A stretch of 64,000 nt of DNA, taken from positions 56,780,855 to 56,844,854 of the forward strand of contig NC_044986.1 in NCBI RefSeq assembly GCF_008728515.1, given 5' to 3'. The notes beneath the pieces are model-generated. The model did no database searches. It was not told the DNA's origin and saw only the letters and a program-made list of their open reading frames with translations. Shown piece by piece: positions 22,141-34,425 of the stretch. Position 1 is the first letter of the stretch; every line of letters starts with the position of its first letter. The translations under genes and the position numbers were made by a program. The stretch comes from Papio anubis. Its lineage: Eukaryota > Chordata > Mammalia > Primates > Cercopithecidae.

Positions 22141-24515
22141 AAATTGCAAGATAGTAAATATAATTCACCTACATCATTGTCCCTAGCTAATTTCTTTATT
22201 TAGAAAGTATGTGATCACCCAAGACAATGGAGGTCAGGAGTCATAAGAAGAACTAATTAAAATCCACAAATGATGCAAAGAGTTTGACAACATTATTTTA
22301 TGTGGCTATAGATTATCAAAATTAGTTTATTTCTCAAAGTACCTAATTTATGTGTTGAGGAGCCACTAGGCTAATGTACTCAATTGCATCTCTGATTATA
22401 CCTGGCTCATCCTCCCCACTTATTTCCTATCTCCATTATTTCCAGCTTATTAATATCTATAATCTCATCCTGTTTGATAAATTACTGGCAAGCTCATTTA
22501 GCTTTGCTTTATTTGCCATGATACTAGAAGGTAACACACATACACACATCTTTATCTTAGGTTTATTTTGCTGTTCTGAAAGTTTTTCAAAAGAATCCGT
22601 GGTTCTTATAAAATTATGATATTTTGATCCTAAAAACTGAGATGAAATATAGATTAAAGTAACACCTAGGATATTAGTACATATTTTTAAAATGCTGAAT
22701 GAATAAACAGAGCAATGACATTCAAAGCTGTCAACTTTTATATGAGCACTTGTCCCAGGAAAATAAGTGTTCTTATTTTTCTTTATTGAAGAAGAAAAGA
22801 AAAAAGAACAAGAAACATCTTCTTTTGGAAGATGGTCCTTTTGGGAGACTGATGAAGCCTCTGGAGCCCTTCTCAGAATAGTGTTTTTAAAGGCATAGAA
22901 CAAAACAGGCGGGTAAGGAAGACAAACAAATTGAAATACCATTATTTCTCCCTACTTCCATTATCTTGGGTGATTACATACTTTCTAAGTAAAGAAATTA
23001 GCTAAAGACAATGACATCATTGAATTATATTTACTGTATTGCAATGTCACAGTTTTAAGATATTTTAAAAAACAAATTTGTGATAATACATTTGCTTCTT
23101 TATTAATGTATTATATTGTACAAATAGTAGGTCTAATAAAAACTATAATTTTTAAATAGTTAAGAGCATAAATAATACTTCAAGATATCTTCAACAAAGA
23201 TAATGAAGTATAATAATATTCATAATTACTACAGTGACAAAGTCACAATTCATACTACTGTGGTTTATGCCTGTATTCATAATTAAAGAAATAGCTAAAT
23301 TTTCATTTAGGGATTACTAAATTGCATATTTTTTACCATCCAAGGAGACCTTGAAAATTGTACTCACAGCCAGTTGGTTTAAACCTTCTGTATTAAAGCC
23401 CTGGACAGGTCTATTGTTAATTACACTGAATTCACAGTTCTTCCAAAACATTGAGCCTTAGTGCCTGAGAGATGCTAGCACCCTGACAAAATTTAAAAGG
23501 TAAAAGGAGACACCTGCTTTAAAAGACAGTGTGAATGAGGTTAAGAGGTAGAGTTGGACAGGGTTAATAGGTACAAAGGGCCTGGGGCTATATGCTTATT
23601 TGAAGTTTTAGCAGTATAATACTCAAGTGGAAATACTAGCATGTAGTCAGACTGAGGACCACCTGGGGAGGGAGCCCAGGACAGGGACAGAAAGATTTTC
23701 AAGAAAACCACACAGAGGTAAAAGTGGGACCATGAGATTGGAGGAGGGAAATAAAAAACCCTGGAAAAGATATGAGGGAGAAAGAGAACAGAGCCTTGGG
23801 ATTTGCCAAATTTAGAGAGAGAAGCAAGGGTCTGAAGACAGAGAAAGGCCTGAAAGTAGTGAATGAAAAATAATAAAAGGCTCATTCAGTCCAGAGTCAC
23901 ATCAGAAATGAAACAAGAGAGTCTGAATCAGAGGTGTGGATTAGCTGTGATATCCAATTTAAACATACAACACTAAATTCATTGATATTAAAGGAATTTA
24001 ACTATAACATGAAATTACATAGCAAATCAAACTGCAATATCTAGAAAGAACTGTACTTATCTTCTGTTTAATTCTTCCGTTAATATTGACTCAAGATCTA
24101 TCAAGGGGAAACAAAGACAGGTAAAGGGGGATTATATATCATAACAAATTCTACTTTACGTCATTATCTTCCATCACCAAAAAAAAAAAAAGAAAAATCT
24201 GCATTCTGCTGCCAGAAACCTCTATACAGGGAATGAAGGTCATAATGATCAAGGCTAATTAATCCTTGCTGGATAGGCTTGATAGCAAATTGAACCTTGG
24301 TATACAGTATAAAAGACTACTAATGTTATGTCAAAGTCTTACATGCAATTTTTTAAATCTGAAAAACATGAAACAAGCTAATTAGCTATGGTATTGTTTA
24401 ATCTGACTTATTTGATATCAATTAATCTTTTATTTGGTCAAGAGTTTGCCCTCTGATCAGCTATGATCAGTTGGATGAATCTGAACCCCAAACTTCCTTT
24501 AATTAACATACACCT
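22141..24515. other. Single-copy non-coding stretch
   Basis: A 161-codon minus-strand frame at 22457-22942 and a 114-codon one at 23541-23885 have no recognisable domain or splice context. The segment 23490-23900 is purine-rich and may be a worn ancient repeat. Confidence 0.4.
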
Positions 24516-24775
24516 GAATAGTACTTTTTGTATACCAGACCCAATTCCAAGCCCTTTACAAACTTAAATCCATTTAATCCTCAAAATAACCCCATAACAT
24601 CATTAGTGTTATTATCTTCATTATATGAATAAGGAAACTGAGCCCTGGAGAGGTTAATTAACTTGTTTGAGATCACAGAGCTAGTAAATGATCAAGCCAG
24701 AATTCATGCCCAGGGAGTCTAACTCCAAAGTTCATGCTTGCAAGCAGGACATTCTGTCGCCTACTGCTCACAGAT
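24516..24775 (-). repeat. MIR, antisense
   Basis: 'ttccaagccctttacaaact', 'ccatttaatcctcaaaataa', 'aaggaaactgagccctggag' and 'gagatcacagagctagtaaa' follow reverse MIR order. Confidence 0.8.
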
Positions 24776-26260
24776 ATCCTGTGACAGAGAAAACGAGCAC
24801 ACAAAATAATATTTGTAATGTATTCTCAACAATAAACCCTTAATTTGCTAAATGCCAAGGATTTCATTTTATACTTTGCCTAAATTCAGTACTCCCATCC
24901 TCAATTGATAATATCCATTAAGTTACTAATTCCCTTATCTGTAAAACTATCAGGACTATATCAAATGCCATCTATAGGTGAATGTCATTGTTTGATAACC
25001 TTATAGCTTGGAATTCAGGGTAATTTGCTCTCATTTTACTTGGAGCTACTCTTTGCTAAAGGTTTTATGATATGACAACATCATGGATTAGAATATCTGC
25101 TTTTGATTTTCTATCAAACCCAACATACCTCCTCTATGCAAGCTGCACCTGATAAAGCATTGTTTGCGTTTATCTTTTTCTCTCAAATCCCCCATGATCA
25201 TCCAGTAGCAATTCATGTGTTCTCTGATTCTCTGAAGTGCTGACTTATGACCGGATGATTCTGTGCTTAGCCTCTGCTGCAGAAAGGAATAGCTTTACAT
25301 GTCTCACGGGAAACCCCAGCTTTCAGGAAAGATTGTTGGAGAGCTCCCAGACAAAATAGTTTCAAGAAAATAAAACAACAGAGTCCCAACATCATACATT
25401 GCCACAATTTCAGAGGAAGAATTGGTAAGTTAAATAAATAAACCAACAAACAAACCAGGTCACAACATTAAAATTATAAAACCTGAAGTTCACTCATCTT
25501 TAAAAAAAAATTGTTAATATATATGGATTTAATTTGCTGACTTGTGGTCATAACACTTTTCCCACTTAATGGTATGTCACTCTATGAAGTTAAAATGATT
25601 TTGTAGACAATTTGACAGGACATGCCTAAGATTTCCAATTGGTTAGGAATTTCAAAATGATTGCTACAGGATTGAATGTATCAAAATGTTTTTGAGTAGT
25701 ATGCTTAAAACTTCTCTTCAACTTAGGTATTTGCCATTTTATTGAAAATAGTTTCTCTGCTTTGTTGTTGTTGTTGTTCTTTTGAAAAGCCATATTGAGC
25801 AACGAGTCACCAGGTGATTTCCCTTCTTTATTTATGAGTCCCATTTCAAAGACAAAAAAAAAAAAAAAAAAACTCTTCCTCTTCTTTATCTTCTCACATG
25901 TACCTGAGCTGCTAGGGTTCAAGGTTGTTAATGAGACCATTAAAACAAAAACGTACGCTTATTTGACAAGGAGCTTTATTACATGGAAGTTTATATGCAT
26001 GTCAAACATTTAAGGCAATTTAAATTTTTAGTATCTCTAAAGACCAAGTTAAATGGCTGCTAAAAACTAGCTTTTTAGAGCAGTTTTCAATTTCTATTTT
26101 ATTTATTTGAATACAAGGTAATAAGCATCATATTTAAAATATCTGTTGAGGTTAGCTAAGATATCAAAATATTATGTTTGCTTTATTTTTCATTATTGGA
26201 TCACTAAATAAATATCATTCAGATTCACTATCATCTCAAGCTAGTTGATATTGAAAAATA
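24776..26260. other. Single-copy non-coding stretch
   Basis: No repeat family recognised apart from a short (GTT)n run at 25765-25778 and an A run at 25855-25871. No coding signal. Confidence 0.45.
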
Positions 26261-26263
26261 CAT

Positions 26264-26358
26264 AATGGCGGATTGTTGCCATAGTAACTCCTCTACAACC
26301 ACACATTTTCTATGGCAACCGAGGCTCCATGGAATACTAATGAAAACCCATAGCAACG
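26264..26358. promoter_or_regulatory. Cluster of RFX-type sites with a YY1-like site
   Basis: Within 95 bp there is a near-perfect X-box palindrome GTTGCCATAGTAAC (26275-26288), a half site in CTATGGCAACC (26310-26320) and another in CCATAGCAACGG (26349-26360). Immediately upstream lies ATGGCGGAT, which resembles the core of YY1 sites. RFX factors bind such inverted GTTGCC/GGCAAC elements in enhancers and ciliary-gene promoters. There is no CpG island or obvious first exon, so an enhancer is more likely than a promoter. Function is inferred from motifs only. Confidence 0.45.
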
Positions 26359-26360
26359 GA

Positions 26361-27125
26361 GAGTCAAAGAGGTGATGTCTGGAGACCAAATAGCTCATGT
26401 AACATTTATTACAAATGTCATGAATGCTTTTGTATATTTAACAAACAAAATCAGTGTTTGAAGGCAATATTAGCTAGAAAATATAAAAGACATATTTAAA
26501 ATCTTTTCTGAAAAAAATGAATGCCTCTGGTACTTAAAGAATCTACATCAATATAATAAAAAATGTGAGAACATGTAATTTATATTTTTAAAATATAGAC
26601 TCATAATGTTTTATGAAAATGGATATACCTTTCCCCAGTTGCAAAAGATGTGCATGCTACATTGCAGTGTGAACACTCAAAGCAACTCAATAGCACTTGG
26701 TTTAGATTTTATTTTTTATTATTTGATTTTACTTTATTTTAACATTTTTCAAGTTCCTATTCTTTTCAAGAGTCCAGCTATGTAACCTCTGAAAGCCTTG
26801 GGTTCTCATTTGCAGGAGGATGTTGTATTTAAAGGACATTAAAACCTCTATGATTCGTATTCTACATTTACCAGCATATGAATTTGCATAAATCATTTAA
26901 TCTGAGTGTCAGTTTCTTATCTGTCAAAGGGCATGATACCTCCCTCCTCCTCATTACCAATTTGCTACAAAATGTGCTAGATATACAAAAGTACTCTGAA
27001 AAAAATTAATACAGCTAAAGAAAAAAACTAAAATGTTTCTCTTTCCATTTTTATTTTAAGACATTAGAGTTAATTATAAAGATCCATTTATAATCCATGC
27101 ATATTATAAATTATTTTGATGTATA
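26361..27125. other. Single-copy non-coding stretch
   Basis: AT-rich. No repeat family or coding signal recognised. Confidence 0.5.
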
Positions 27126-27960
27126 ATTATTTATTTTGTACCGACCATGTTACCAATTGCTGCTGTAACAGCAAGATGAATAAAATAGATAGTAGGTAGG
27201 TCCCTGCATTCATAGAGCTTATATTCCAGCAGAAAATGTTAGAAAATAAGTAAGTAAACAAAGGCAACTAAGAAATGTGAAAGTGCTACAGAGGAACTAA
27301 TCAGAGTGACATGATTAGAGGAGTCTCAAGATGTGGGCTAGTTTGGGTCAGACTGCAGGTCAGTGATCTGGGAGGAAGGAAGGGGCTGTGAAATTGAACT
27401 TCCAGGATGAGGAGCCAGCCATGGGAGGAGATGGACAGCCAGGCAGCAGGACAGCTGTTATAAGACACTGGAGTAGGAAAGAGGTTAATATGTTGACAAA
27501 AAAGCACAGAGGTCAGTGGGGGTAAAGAGCATAGAACAGGGACAGGATAATGTGTTATGAAAACCTAGATAGGGAGAAAAGCTAAAGTAGGGCCCTGTTT
27601 TTATGACTGTGTGGACAATAGATTGCACAGAGGGACCAGAAAGGAGGCTACAATATCACCAACATGAGAGATGATGGTATGACTTGTGCTAAGGAAGTGG
27701 CACTGCTAACAGCAAGAAGTGAACATAAATAAGACCTACGCTGGAGGTAGAGAAAACATGACTTGCTGATGGATTTAGGTACAGGAGAGAAAAGCGAGGG
27801 AGAATCAATTATGACTCCCAGGTTTTTGATAAGAACAACTGGGTGGCTGATGATGCCATCTCCTACAATGGAGATTATGAAGAGGTGAACAGGTTTGGGA
27901 TGGCAGGAAGAGGTGGACTGTGCCAGGTAATCAGGGCTCTATTTTGTACTGATCTGCCTG
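27126..27960 (+). repeat. Ancient interspersed repeat, family not named
   Basis: The order of blocks is one I associate with a common old mammalian repeat: 'aggtccctgcattcatagag' and 'cttatattccagcag' near the start, 'ggatgaggagccagccatgg' in the middle, and 'aatcaattatgactcccagg' with 'ttttgataagaacaactggg' near the end. Other portions seem present at 39160-40090 and 56040-56900. I cannot name the family with confidence. A sequence search against a repeat library would settle it. Confidence 0.45.
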
Positions 27961-28013
27961 TTAAATATTTTCCCAGTCCAAAGTCATAGATTTCCTTATA
28001 AATAGTTAATACT

Positions 28014-28310
28014 AGCCGGGCATGGTGGCTCACACCTGTAATCCCAGCACTTTGGGAGGCCAAGGTGGGTGGATCATGAGGTCAGGAGATCGAGACCATC
28101 CTGGCCAACCAAGTAAAACCCTGTCTCTACCAAAAATACCAAAACAAATTAGCTGGGCATAGTGGTGTGCGCCTGTAGTCCCAGCCACTTGGGTGGCTGA
28201 GACACGAGAATTGCTTGAACCCAGGAGGCAGAGGTTGCAGTGATCCAAGATCATGCCACTGTACCCCAACCTGGTGACAGAGTGATACTCCATCTCAAAA
28301 AATAAAATAA
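28014..28310 (+). mobile_element. Alu, full length (AluS-type)
   Basis: Complete dimer from GCCGGGCATGGTGGCTCAC to a mixed AAAATAAAATAAA tail. TAAATAGTTAATACT before it and TAAATAGTTATTACT after it form the target-site duplication. Confidence 0.92.
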
Positions 28311-28379
28311 AAATAAATAGTTATTACTATTTCATTAATTGTTATCCATAAATGTAAAACCTATAGAAATCCAAAAAGA

Positions 28380-28680
28380 CTCTTCTTTCAAAACATGTAT
28401 CAAAATTATACACAGAAATTGTTAAATCATCAAAATTGTAAAAGTAGATTAAACAAATAATACTTGTGTGATAATGAAATAACACAGGGAAGAATACAGA
28501 TCTAGATCAATACATTCAAACTTTGGAAAATATGGAATAGTTTAGAGAAAATAAAAATTACCTCTAATCCTATCATCCAAAGATAAACCCTGTTAATATT
28601 TTGATTAATACAGTTGAATTTTTTTATCTTGGAGTATTTAACTATTTGTGGTAAGGATACCTAAAATTAAAATTTACATT
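28380..28680 (-). repeat. Old L1 fragment, antisense
   Basis: 'aaattacctctaatcctatc', 'atccaaagataaaccctgtt' and 'aatattttgattaatacag' resemble the same antisense L1M segment seen at the start of the 12690-14400 element. Confidence 0.5.
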
Positions 28681-29211
28681 TCCAAAAGTGTTGAAATGAA
28701 CTAGGGGATTACAATTTATGCCTCGATATTATCAAAATGCCTTAAAGTCTAGTCTTAGCCAAGGAACCCAATTAAAGATGTAAGAATGGAATCGGTTGGT
28801 GGGGAGGGCCCAGACCACCTTTGGGATGCTGGTGTTTCCCATCAACTAGTTCCCTGCTATCAACTGCTAACTTCAAACCCTGCATCTACAAAATCAGACA
28901 TTCAGCTCAGATTAAATGAACTTAAAAAAATACCATTTAATGTTATGTCGCCTTATAATTGATACGCTACCTGTTTATTTAGGTAAAAACCAAATTGCTT
29001 TCATCAGCAGCAAGACATTCATCTTTTAATCACATTTCAATCTCTTCTAATTTACTTATAAGACAAAACTTACATACAGTTTTTAGAATTCTATTTTATA
29101 GCTCAATAGAATTCAAAACATTTGCTTTTCAAAAATCTTGACTGTTAGCAAAAATAAACAAAACGGATTTAGGAAAGCATAAGCTTTAAAATGATAGGTC
29201 TTTATTTAAAA
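28681..29211. other. Single-copy non-coding stretch
   Basis: No repeat family or coding signal recognised. Confidence 0.5.
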
Positions 29212-29225
29212 CTACTTATTCTTGC

Positions 29226-29665
29226 CAGGGTATGGTAGCTCGTAACTGTAATCTCAACATTTTGGGAGGCCAAGGAGGAAGGCTCACTTGAGCCCAAGAG
29301 TTCAAGAGAAGACTGGGCAACATAGTGAGATCCTGTCTTTACAAAATTTAAAAAAAAATATATTAGCTGGGCATGATGGTTCATGCCTATGGTCCCAGCT
29401 ACTCAAGAAGCTGAGTCAGGAACATCGCTTGAGCCCAAGAGTTTGAGACCAGTCTGGGCAACATAGTGAGAACCCACCTCTATAAAAAAATTTAATAACA
29501 TTAGCCAGGCACAGTGGCTCATACCTGTAGTCCAGGTCCCCAGGAGGCTGAAGCAGGAGGATTGCCAGAAAGCTGAGGCTGCAGTGAGCCATGATCATAC
29601 CACTGCACTCCAGCCTGGGTGACACAGCGAGACCCTGTCTTCAAAAACAAAAAACAACAAAACCC
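29226..29665 (+). mobile_element. Three-unit (trimeric) AluJ-type element
   Basis: About 440 bp instead of about 300. Unit 1 is a left arm ending near 29364. Unit 2 (about 29365-29501) begins like a right arm but switches at GCTTGAGCCCAAGAG to left-arm sequence and ends in a second internal A-rich linker. Unit 3 is a complete right arm with tail. A perfect 14-bp direct repeat, CTACTTATTCTTGC, lies at 29212-29225 and 29666-29679 (its last bases may overlap the element's first). The whole trimer therefore sits within one target-site duplication. Divergence and the GCTTGAGCCC block point to AluJ age. Confidence 0.88.
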
Positions 29666-29679
29666 CTACTTATTCTTGC

Positions 29680-30524
29680 TTTGATAGTTGACTATATTAT
29701 ACAAATTAAAGCTGTAGGAATTTTTAAATATTCTATTTTGAGGTTATTATCTCTATTAGGTATTTCCAGATAGACTAATGTATATAGAGAGTCTATACTT
29801 AGCTCCAATTTGATAAATTCAAATAAAAGTTATGTTTAAAATTTTAATATTATTCACATTGGGTTTAACTAAAATTTTATTTAAAAATTCTGAAATGCAA
29901 TTTCTGCCTAAATTAAATCCAAGTTTAGCAGGTATGCAAAACAATGCAGTCATCACACCTACTAAAAATAATCACTATCATGACATACAGCAAAGCTTAA
30001 GACATTTTATTGTGTGCAATTATTGCACATTAAATAAATGCTGAAAATATGCCTCCCAAGACTGAAAAAAAATGTAAATCACAAATACTTCCTTAAAGTG
30101 AATTTTAAGTGTTATCATATGGCTAGGAATAATTTATTTTCTAATAATAGACTGCTGGAGTTTTTTTAAGCAAATACAATGAATCATCATATAAGTTACA
30201 AATAATAAACATTTATTGATACAAAGGAAATACTAGTTCCTAGAGAATGTCAAAGCATGTAAACCTTATGCAATATGAACATATATATTTAAGGAAATTT
30301 AAACAAATGTACAGATTTGAATACAAGATGTGGTCATGATTTATTGCTTTAAATTTTAGCTGGCCAAACCCATAAAATCAAACAAGGATTTTTAAAAAAT
30401 AGAGCTGGGCAGGGAGGTCAGGGCAGTGGGTAAGGGTATTCCACCTTTTTGGTTTTCTGGATAACTATAGGTGATATTTACAATTATGCAACATGGTAAA
30501 GGAAATCACTGGCAGAGCAATTTC
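29680..30524 (-). other. Possible 3' UTR of the minus-strand candidate exon
   Basis: No repeat recognised. On the minus strand this lies directly downstream of the stop codon at 30525-30527. It contains AATAAA polyadenylation signals, at plus-strand positions 30212-30217 (within a CAATAAATG context), 30133-30138 and 30006-30011. It could be the 3' UTR of the candidate exon, but the signals are also expected by chance in AT-rich DNA. Confidence 0.3.
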
Positions 30525-30659
30525 CTAAACCTCCACACCACCGGAAGCATCCATATTGGATTCGCTCTCTTTTTCTTTCATTTTCTCTTGAGTTGAAAAT
30601 CCATGCTTGCCACTGAATATCTGCTGTTGTTTTTGCCTAAGAAATATTGCCAAGGCTTC
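30525..30659 (-). CDS. Candidate terminal coding exon, gene unknown
   Basis: On the minus strand a 45-codon frame opens directly after an AG (CTAAGGTAG|GAAGCC), with TAG in frame just before it. It reads EALAIFLRQKQQQ at the start and NMDASGGVEV before the TAG stop. The composition is protein-like: a helical start, then a charged Lys/Glu stretch, then a short hydrophobic C-terminus. The DNA carries two CpGs in otherwise CpG-poor sequence, and polyadenylation signals follow 300-650 bp downstream. A second possible acceptor is ATATTTCTTAG|GCAAAA inside the frame. The first acceptor's pyrimidine tract is only moderate. I do not recognise the protein. It could be an alternative last exon, a relic or chance. 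Confidence 0.3.
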   Translation of the reverse strand, partial: EALAIFLRQKQQQIFSGKHGFSTQEKMKEKESESNMDASGGVEV

Positions 30660-30661
30660 CT

Positions 30662-32365
30662 ACCTTAGAGTCAAACACCAAAGAGAGTGTATTTTAACAC
30701 AAGATGAGCAAAGAAATAGAATATGAATCTCATGAAACTTGTGTAAACTAATGCTTTGATCAAACTAAGAGACGCATCTCAATTACAATAAAGTCTGCAT
30801 GGAGTTCAGTTGTAACTATTTGAATGGGGAATAATTCACTGCAATTGATTCACTCATTCTGTATAACGGGATATAACAAGCTTTACAACCCACAGAATAA
30901 TGTAGAATCCTTGAGATTACTTTGGAAGTTTTTTACCTACTATTTCTATTTGGGTTTCGTTCAGCTGGTCTAGTTTGGTTGGGTGGAAATCTCTGAAGGC
31001 ACATGATAATTCAACAAGAAGAGGAAAATAGTACAAGATTGTCAAGTATTTGTATTCCAAAATTCTCCCCTAAACCAACTTTTTAATGATTTATACCTTG
31101 AGTAGAAAAATGAGCTAATAAGAATTATGATTTGCTGAATATTAAACAAAGTTTGATGATACTATTGGGAGCTCATGCATTTTTAAAACCTTAATAATTC
31201 AGGGGTTAAACTTAAGCATATTTCAGTTTTCTTAACTCTCTATCCTACTCTCCACCTCCAGATATAGTCTTGGTGGAAAGACCTCTCATTATTTAAAAGG
31301 TAATTATACCTAAATTCTTTTTACCTATCTGTAGAGAGTGGCCTTTCTGAGACTTCTTCAGATTTAATATCTACTGGTTTATATGTAACTTGAATAAACT
31401 CATAGTCCCAGTCCGGCATGAATCATATTAGAAGCAGTTAATATAAATGTGAGAGTAGCAAACATACCTAAGAAAAAATCTATAAAATTAGATTGAATAG
31501 ATAGAAGTACAACAACCAATGGCCACTCCACTCCTTCTAAGGCCTGATAGACCTAACATCAATAGCTTCTGAACACCTTATCAGTTTGTACCTGATTTCA
31601 TACAAGTGGTTCCAGGTCATTCATAGAACATTTCACATATGCCCTCTATACTAGTAAAATCCAAACCATGAGGAGGTATTTGCCCAAAACTCAAGCACAA
31701 GTCCATTATTCAGGACTTAAAATGTTTGTAGTCATTTTAAAAAATAAATTATTATAACTTAAACCCTGGATATTACCAAAAAACAGCTCATTGAAGCCAA
31801 AAATAACTGAAGAATCAGATTAATAGTGCTTTAAACAAAAATTATAATATACAGCCCCGAACATCCTTTTCTCTCATCTCACATTGCAAGACAGGTAAAA
31901 GTCTTAAAATTATGGCATAAGTAGAGATAGACAAAGGCCAGGGATGTCCACAAGCAGGACAACTACTCTGATTTTTAACTCTTGACATTTGAGAACCCTT
32001 AAGGAAATATTTGACAGCCATATAAGCACCTTATTTTAACTATATTCATAGTGAAACATTTTAAGCTTCAATATCTGCTAAGATAAATGAAAAGTAGCCC
32101 AATATATTTTGCTTAGAAATTAAGTTGACACATCATGGTGAGAAGAGAATTAGTTTAAAAACTGAAATCATGCTTATTAAAAGAATCTTTGGCAAGCTGG
32201 AAATTTAAATCATTACATAATATAGCTAAATGTTGCTTTTAATAGGCAACACAAATTTAATTTCTATATCCACTATGAAGAAATTTGGCTTCTCCTTTTC
32301 TTAAAAAAAAATTAACCCTTGCTTACACATTCAAAGCTGAGATCTAATCGGGAATATAAAGGCCA
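30662..32365. other. Single-copy non-coding stretch
   Basis: AT-rich. No repeat family or coding signal recognised. Confidence 0.5.
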
Positions 32366-32470
32366 CTTTATACACCAAGAAGCAGGGGTTCAAAGGGATT
32401 AGTGACTTGACCAAGATCACTCAACCTATTGATCCCTAAGCTAAGCTGGAAAAAAATCAACCACCAAAGT
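32366..32470 (-). repeat. Weak MIR trace, antisense
   Basis: 'ttagtgacttgaccaagatc' and 'actcaacctattgatcc' resemble the antisense MIR 'acttgcccaaggtcacacag' block. Highly diverged. Confidence 0.35.
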
Positions 32471-33465
32471 CTCAATTGCTCTGTTCTTAATGTTGTCCAA
32501 CTTTCTTCTCTTCCTGTGATGGCTAACTTTGCATTTGATTTTTCAGTACAAAATATCTATGATTTGCTTATGTTCTAATGAGGCAGACAGCCAAGATGAA
32601 ATCTTCACCCTGAGAGAGGCTGAGTTAGTAAGAGCCCAGACGGAACACCCATCCAGGAAAAGCAGCAGATTCTGTGTTCAGCTCAAGAAAGACGGCTTCA
32701 GGCAGGGCTATGCCTGCACAGAAGTACAATGTCTACTGCTTAGATGACAAGAAAGAATCAAAACTACTGAATTTACAAGAACAGACAAGGCATCAACCTA
32801 CTCTCCTAAAAAACAAGCAACAAAAAAGAGTTGCTACCATATTTAGCTGCTGGGTGTTAACTCTCAAATGAAACAGGGCCCAAGATATGAAAAGATTTGG
32901 AAACATTTGTAAGAAGTAAGAAAAACAAAGCCAATGGTAAGCAGTTGAACTTCACTACATTTAAGGTTTCTGCATACCCATGAAATGGAGAAGATTGGGC
33001 AGTGCATTTCACTTGCTCAGGACCATGCAGAACCCTTCACACCTGTTTCTTACTTTCAAATTCTGCTTTATTTCCTACTACATTCTCACTCCAAACACAC
33101 CCATAGTGCCAGCTAAACCATGCAGTGCCTATGCCATGCTCTTTCACATTTCAGTCACTTTAAATAATCCATTCATCTTTCCAACATTTTTCATCCCATT
33201 AACCTTATTAAAACTGCTTTTCCTCAAATACTTAATTAAAAAAAAAAAACTTTGCAGGTTCTTCCTAGGCAGAATTTGATCACCCTTTTCCCCATGCTAC
33301 TAAGTTCCCCAATATATCATATGCTGGTGATTGGCTTACTATCTCTCTTTATGACTCACTTATGAGCCTTTAGGGGAGAAGGTTGTGCTTGATTCTTCCT
33401 GGCAATGGATGTCGCACAGCAATTGCATTTGATACACATTCACTGAAAGAAGAAAATAGACAGTG
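32471..33465. other. Single-copy non-coding stretch
   Basis: Contains an A run at 33237-33249 and a possible L2 tail at about 33365-33450 (gttgtgcttgattcttcctg). A 99-codon plus-strand frame at 32980-33279 has no recognisable domain. Confidence 0.4.
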
Positions 33466-33850
33466 CTATAGAGGGTGTGGCAAAATGAGTACTTTCATAC
33501 AATGCCAAAGGGAAACTGGGACAATCTTTCTAGAAAGTATTTAGCAATATATTTGTAGTATCTTACTACTCTCAAATTCTTTGAACTAATAATTCCACCT
33601 TAAGAAATATATCACAAAGATATAGCTGGATATATAAAACAAAGTTTCGTGTTCAAGGATATTTAACATGGCCTTCTCTGACATAATGAAAAACTGGAAT
33701 CAAGTACAATATTCTAAAAATAAGGGAAGAGTTAAATAAATCATGGAGCCTCCTCAAGGTGAAATGAGATGATACCAGATGACATGAGAAAAATACTATC
33801 ATGTTAAGCGAAATATGTATTTATGAAATAAACCCAACTACACAATATTT
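33466..33850 (+). repeat. Old L1 (L1M-type) fragment, sense
   Basis: The blocks match the late part of ancient L1 elements: 'gagtactttcatacaatgcc', 'actaataattccaccttaag', 'aaaaactggaatcaagta' and 'gggaagagttaaataaatca', ending with 'ctatcatgttaagcgaaata'. No frame survives. Confidence 0.6.
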
Positions 33851-34425
33851 CTTATTCCTGTTTCTAACCCTAAAAGATTAACTGCTATAGGAATTTCCTT
33901 TCTGATGTAAACTAAAGAATATTTGTTACAATGTTTATTCAGACATTGAAAAACAAGCAGCTCTGAAGTGTGATCCCTGGAAGAGGGAGGAGTGGGTTCA
34001 GCCTGAGTGCTCATTTTGCCACACCCTCAATAGGTTGGCCCAACTTTCTGAGAGCCAGTTTCAAGCCACAGTGCAGGAAGGAAGAACCCCAACATAGTGC
34101 AACAGTCAAAAATAATTCGAATTTGTGAGCTGAGTGCAAGAGGGGAGTGAATTGCACTGAAGGTTCCGAAGATCTGCAAAGAAGTTCACTGCATCATTAA
34201 ATGAGTACAGATCTATGCATGGATGAGGTGAAACTCCGTGAGGTAGAAGAAAGAACCAGTAGGCTGAAAAGTTCCTAGAGCTTACACAGGGTTACAAATA
34301 ATTCATGTTGCCATCAGCCAGAGTGGAGAGACTTTGTAATACATGCAATATTGGGTAGACCTCAAGAAAGTCATGTCTTAGTAGGGCTAAATTAGCCTGA
34401 GAACAAATACTACTCTGGACCTGCC
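33851..34425. other. Single-copy non-coding stretch
   Basis: No repeat family or coding signal recognised. Confidence 0.45.

Noticed and set aside
22457..22942. 161-codon minus-strand frame
   Set aside because: Longest non-repeat frame, but its composition is unconvincing (Ser/Phe/Ile runs). There is no recognisable domain and no supporting splice or start context.
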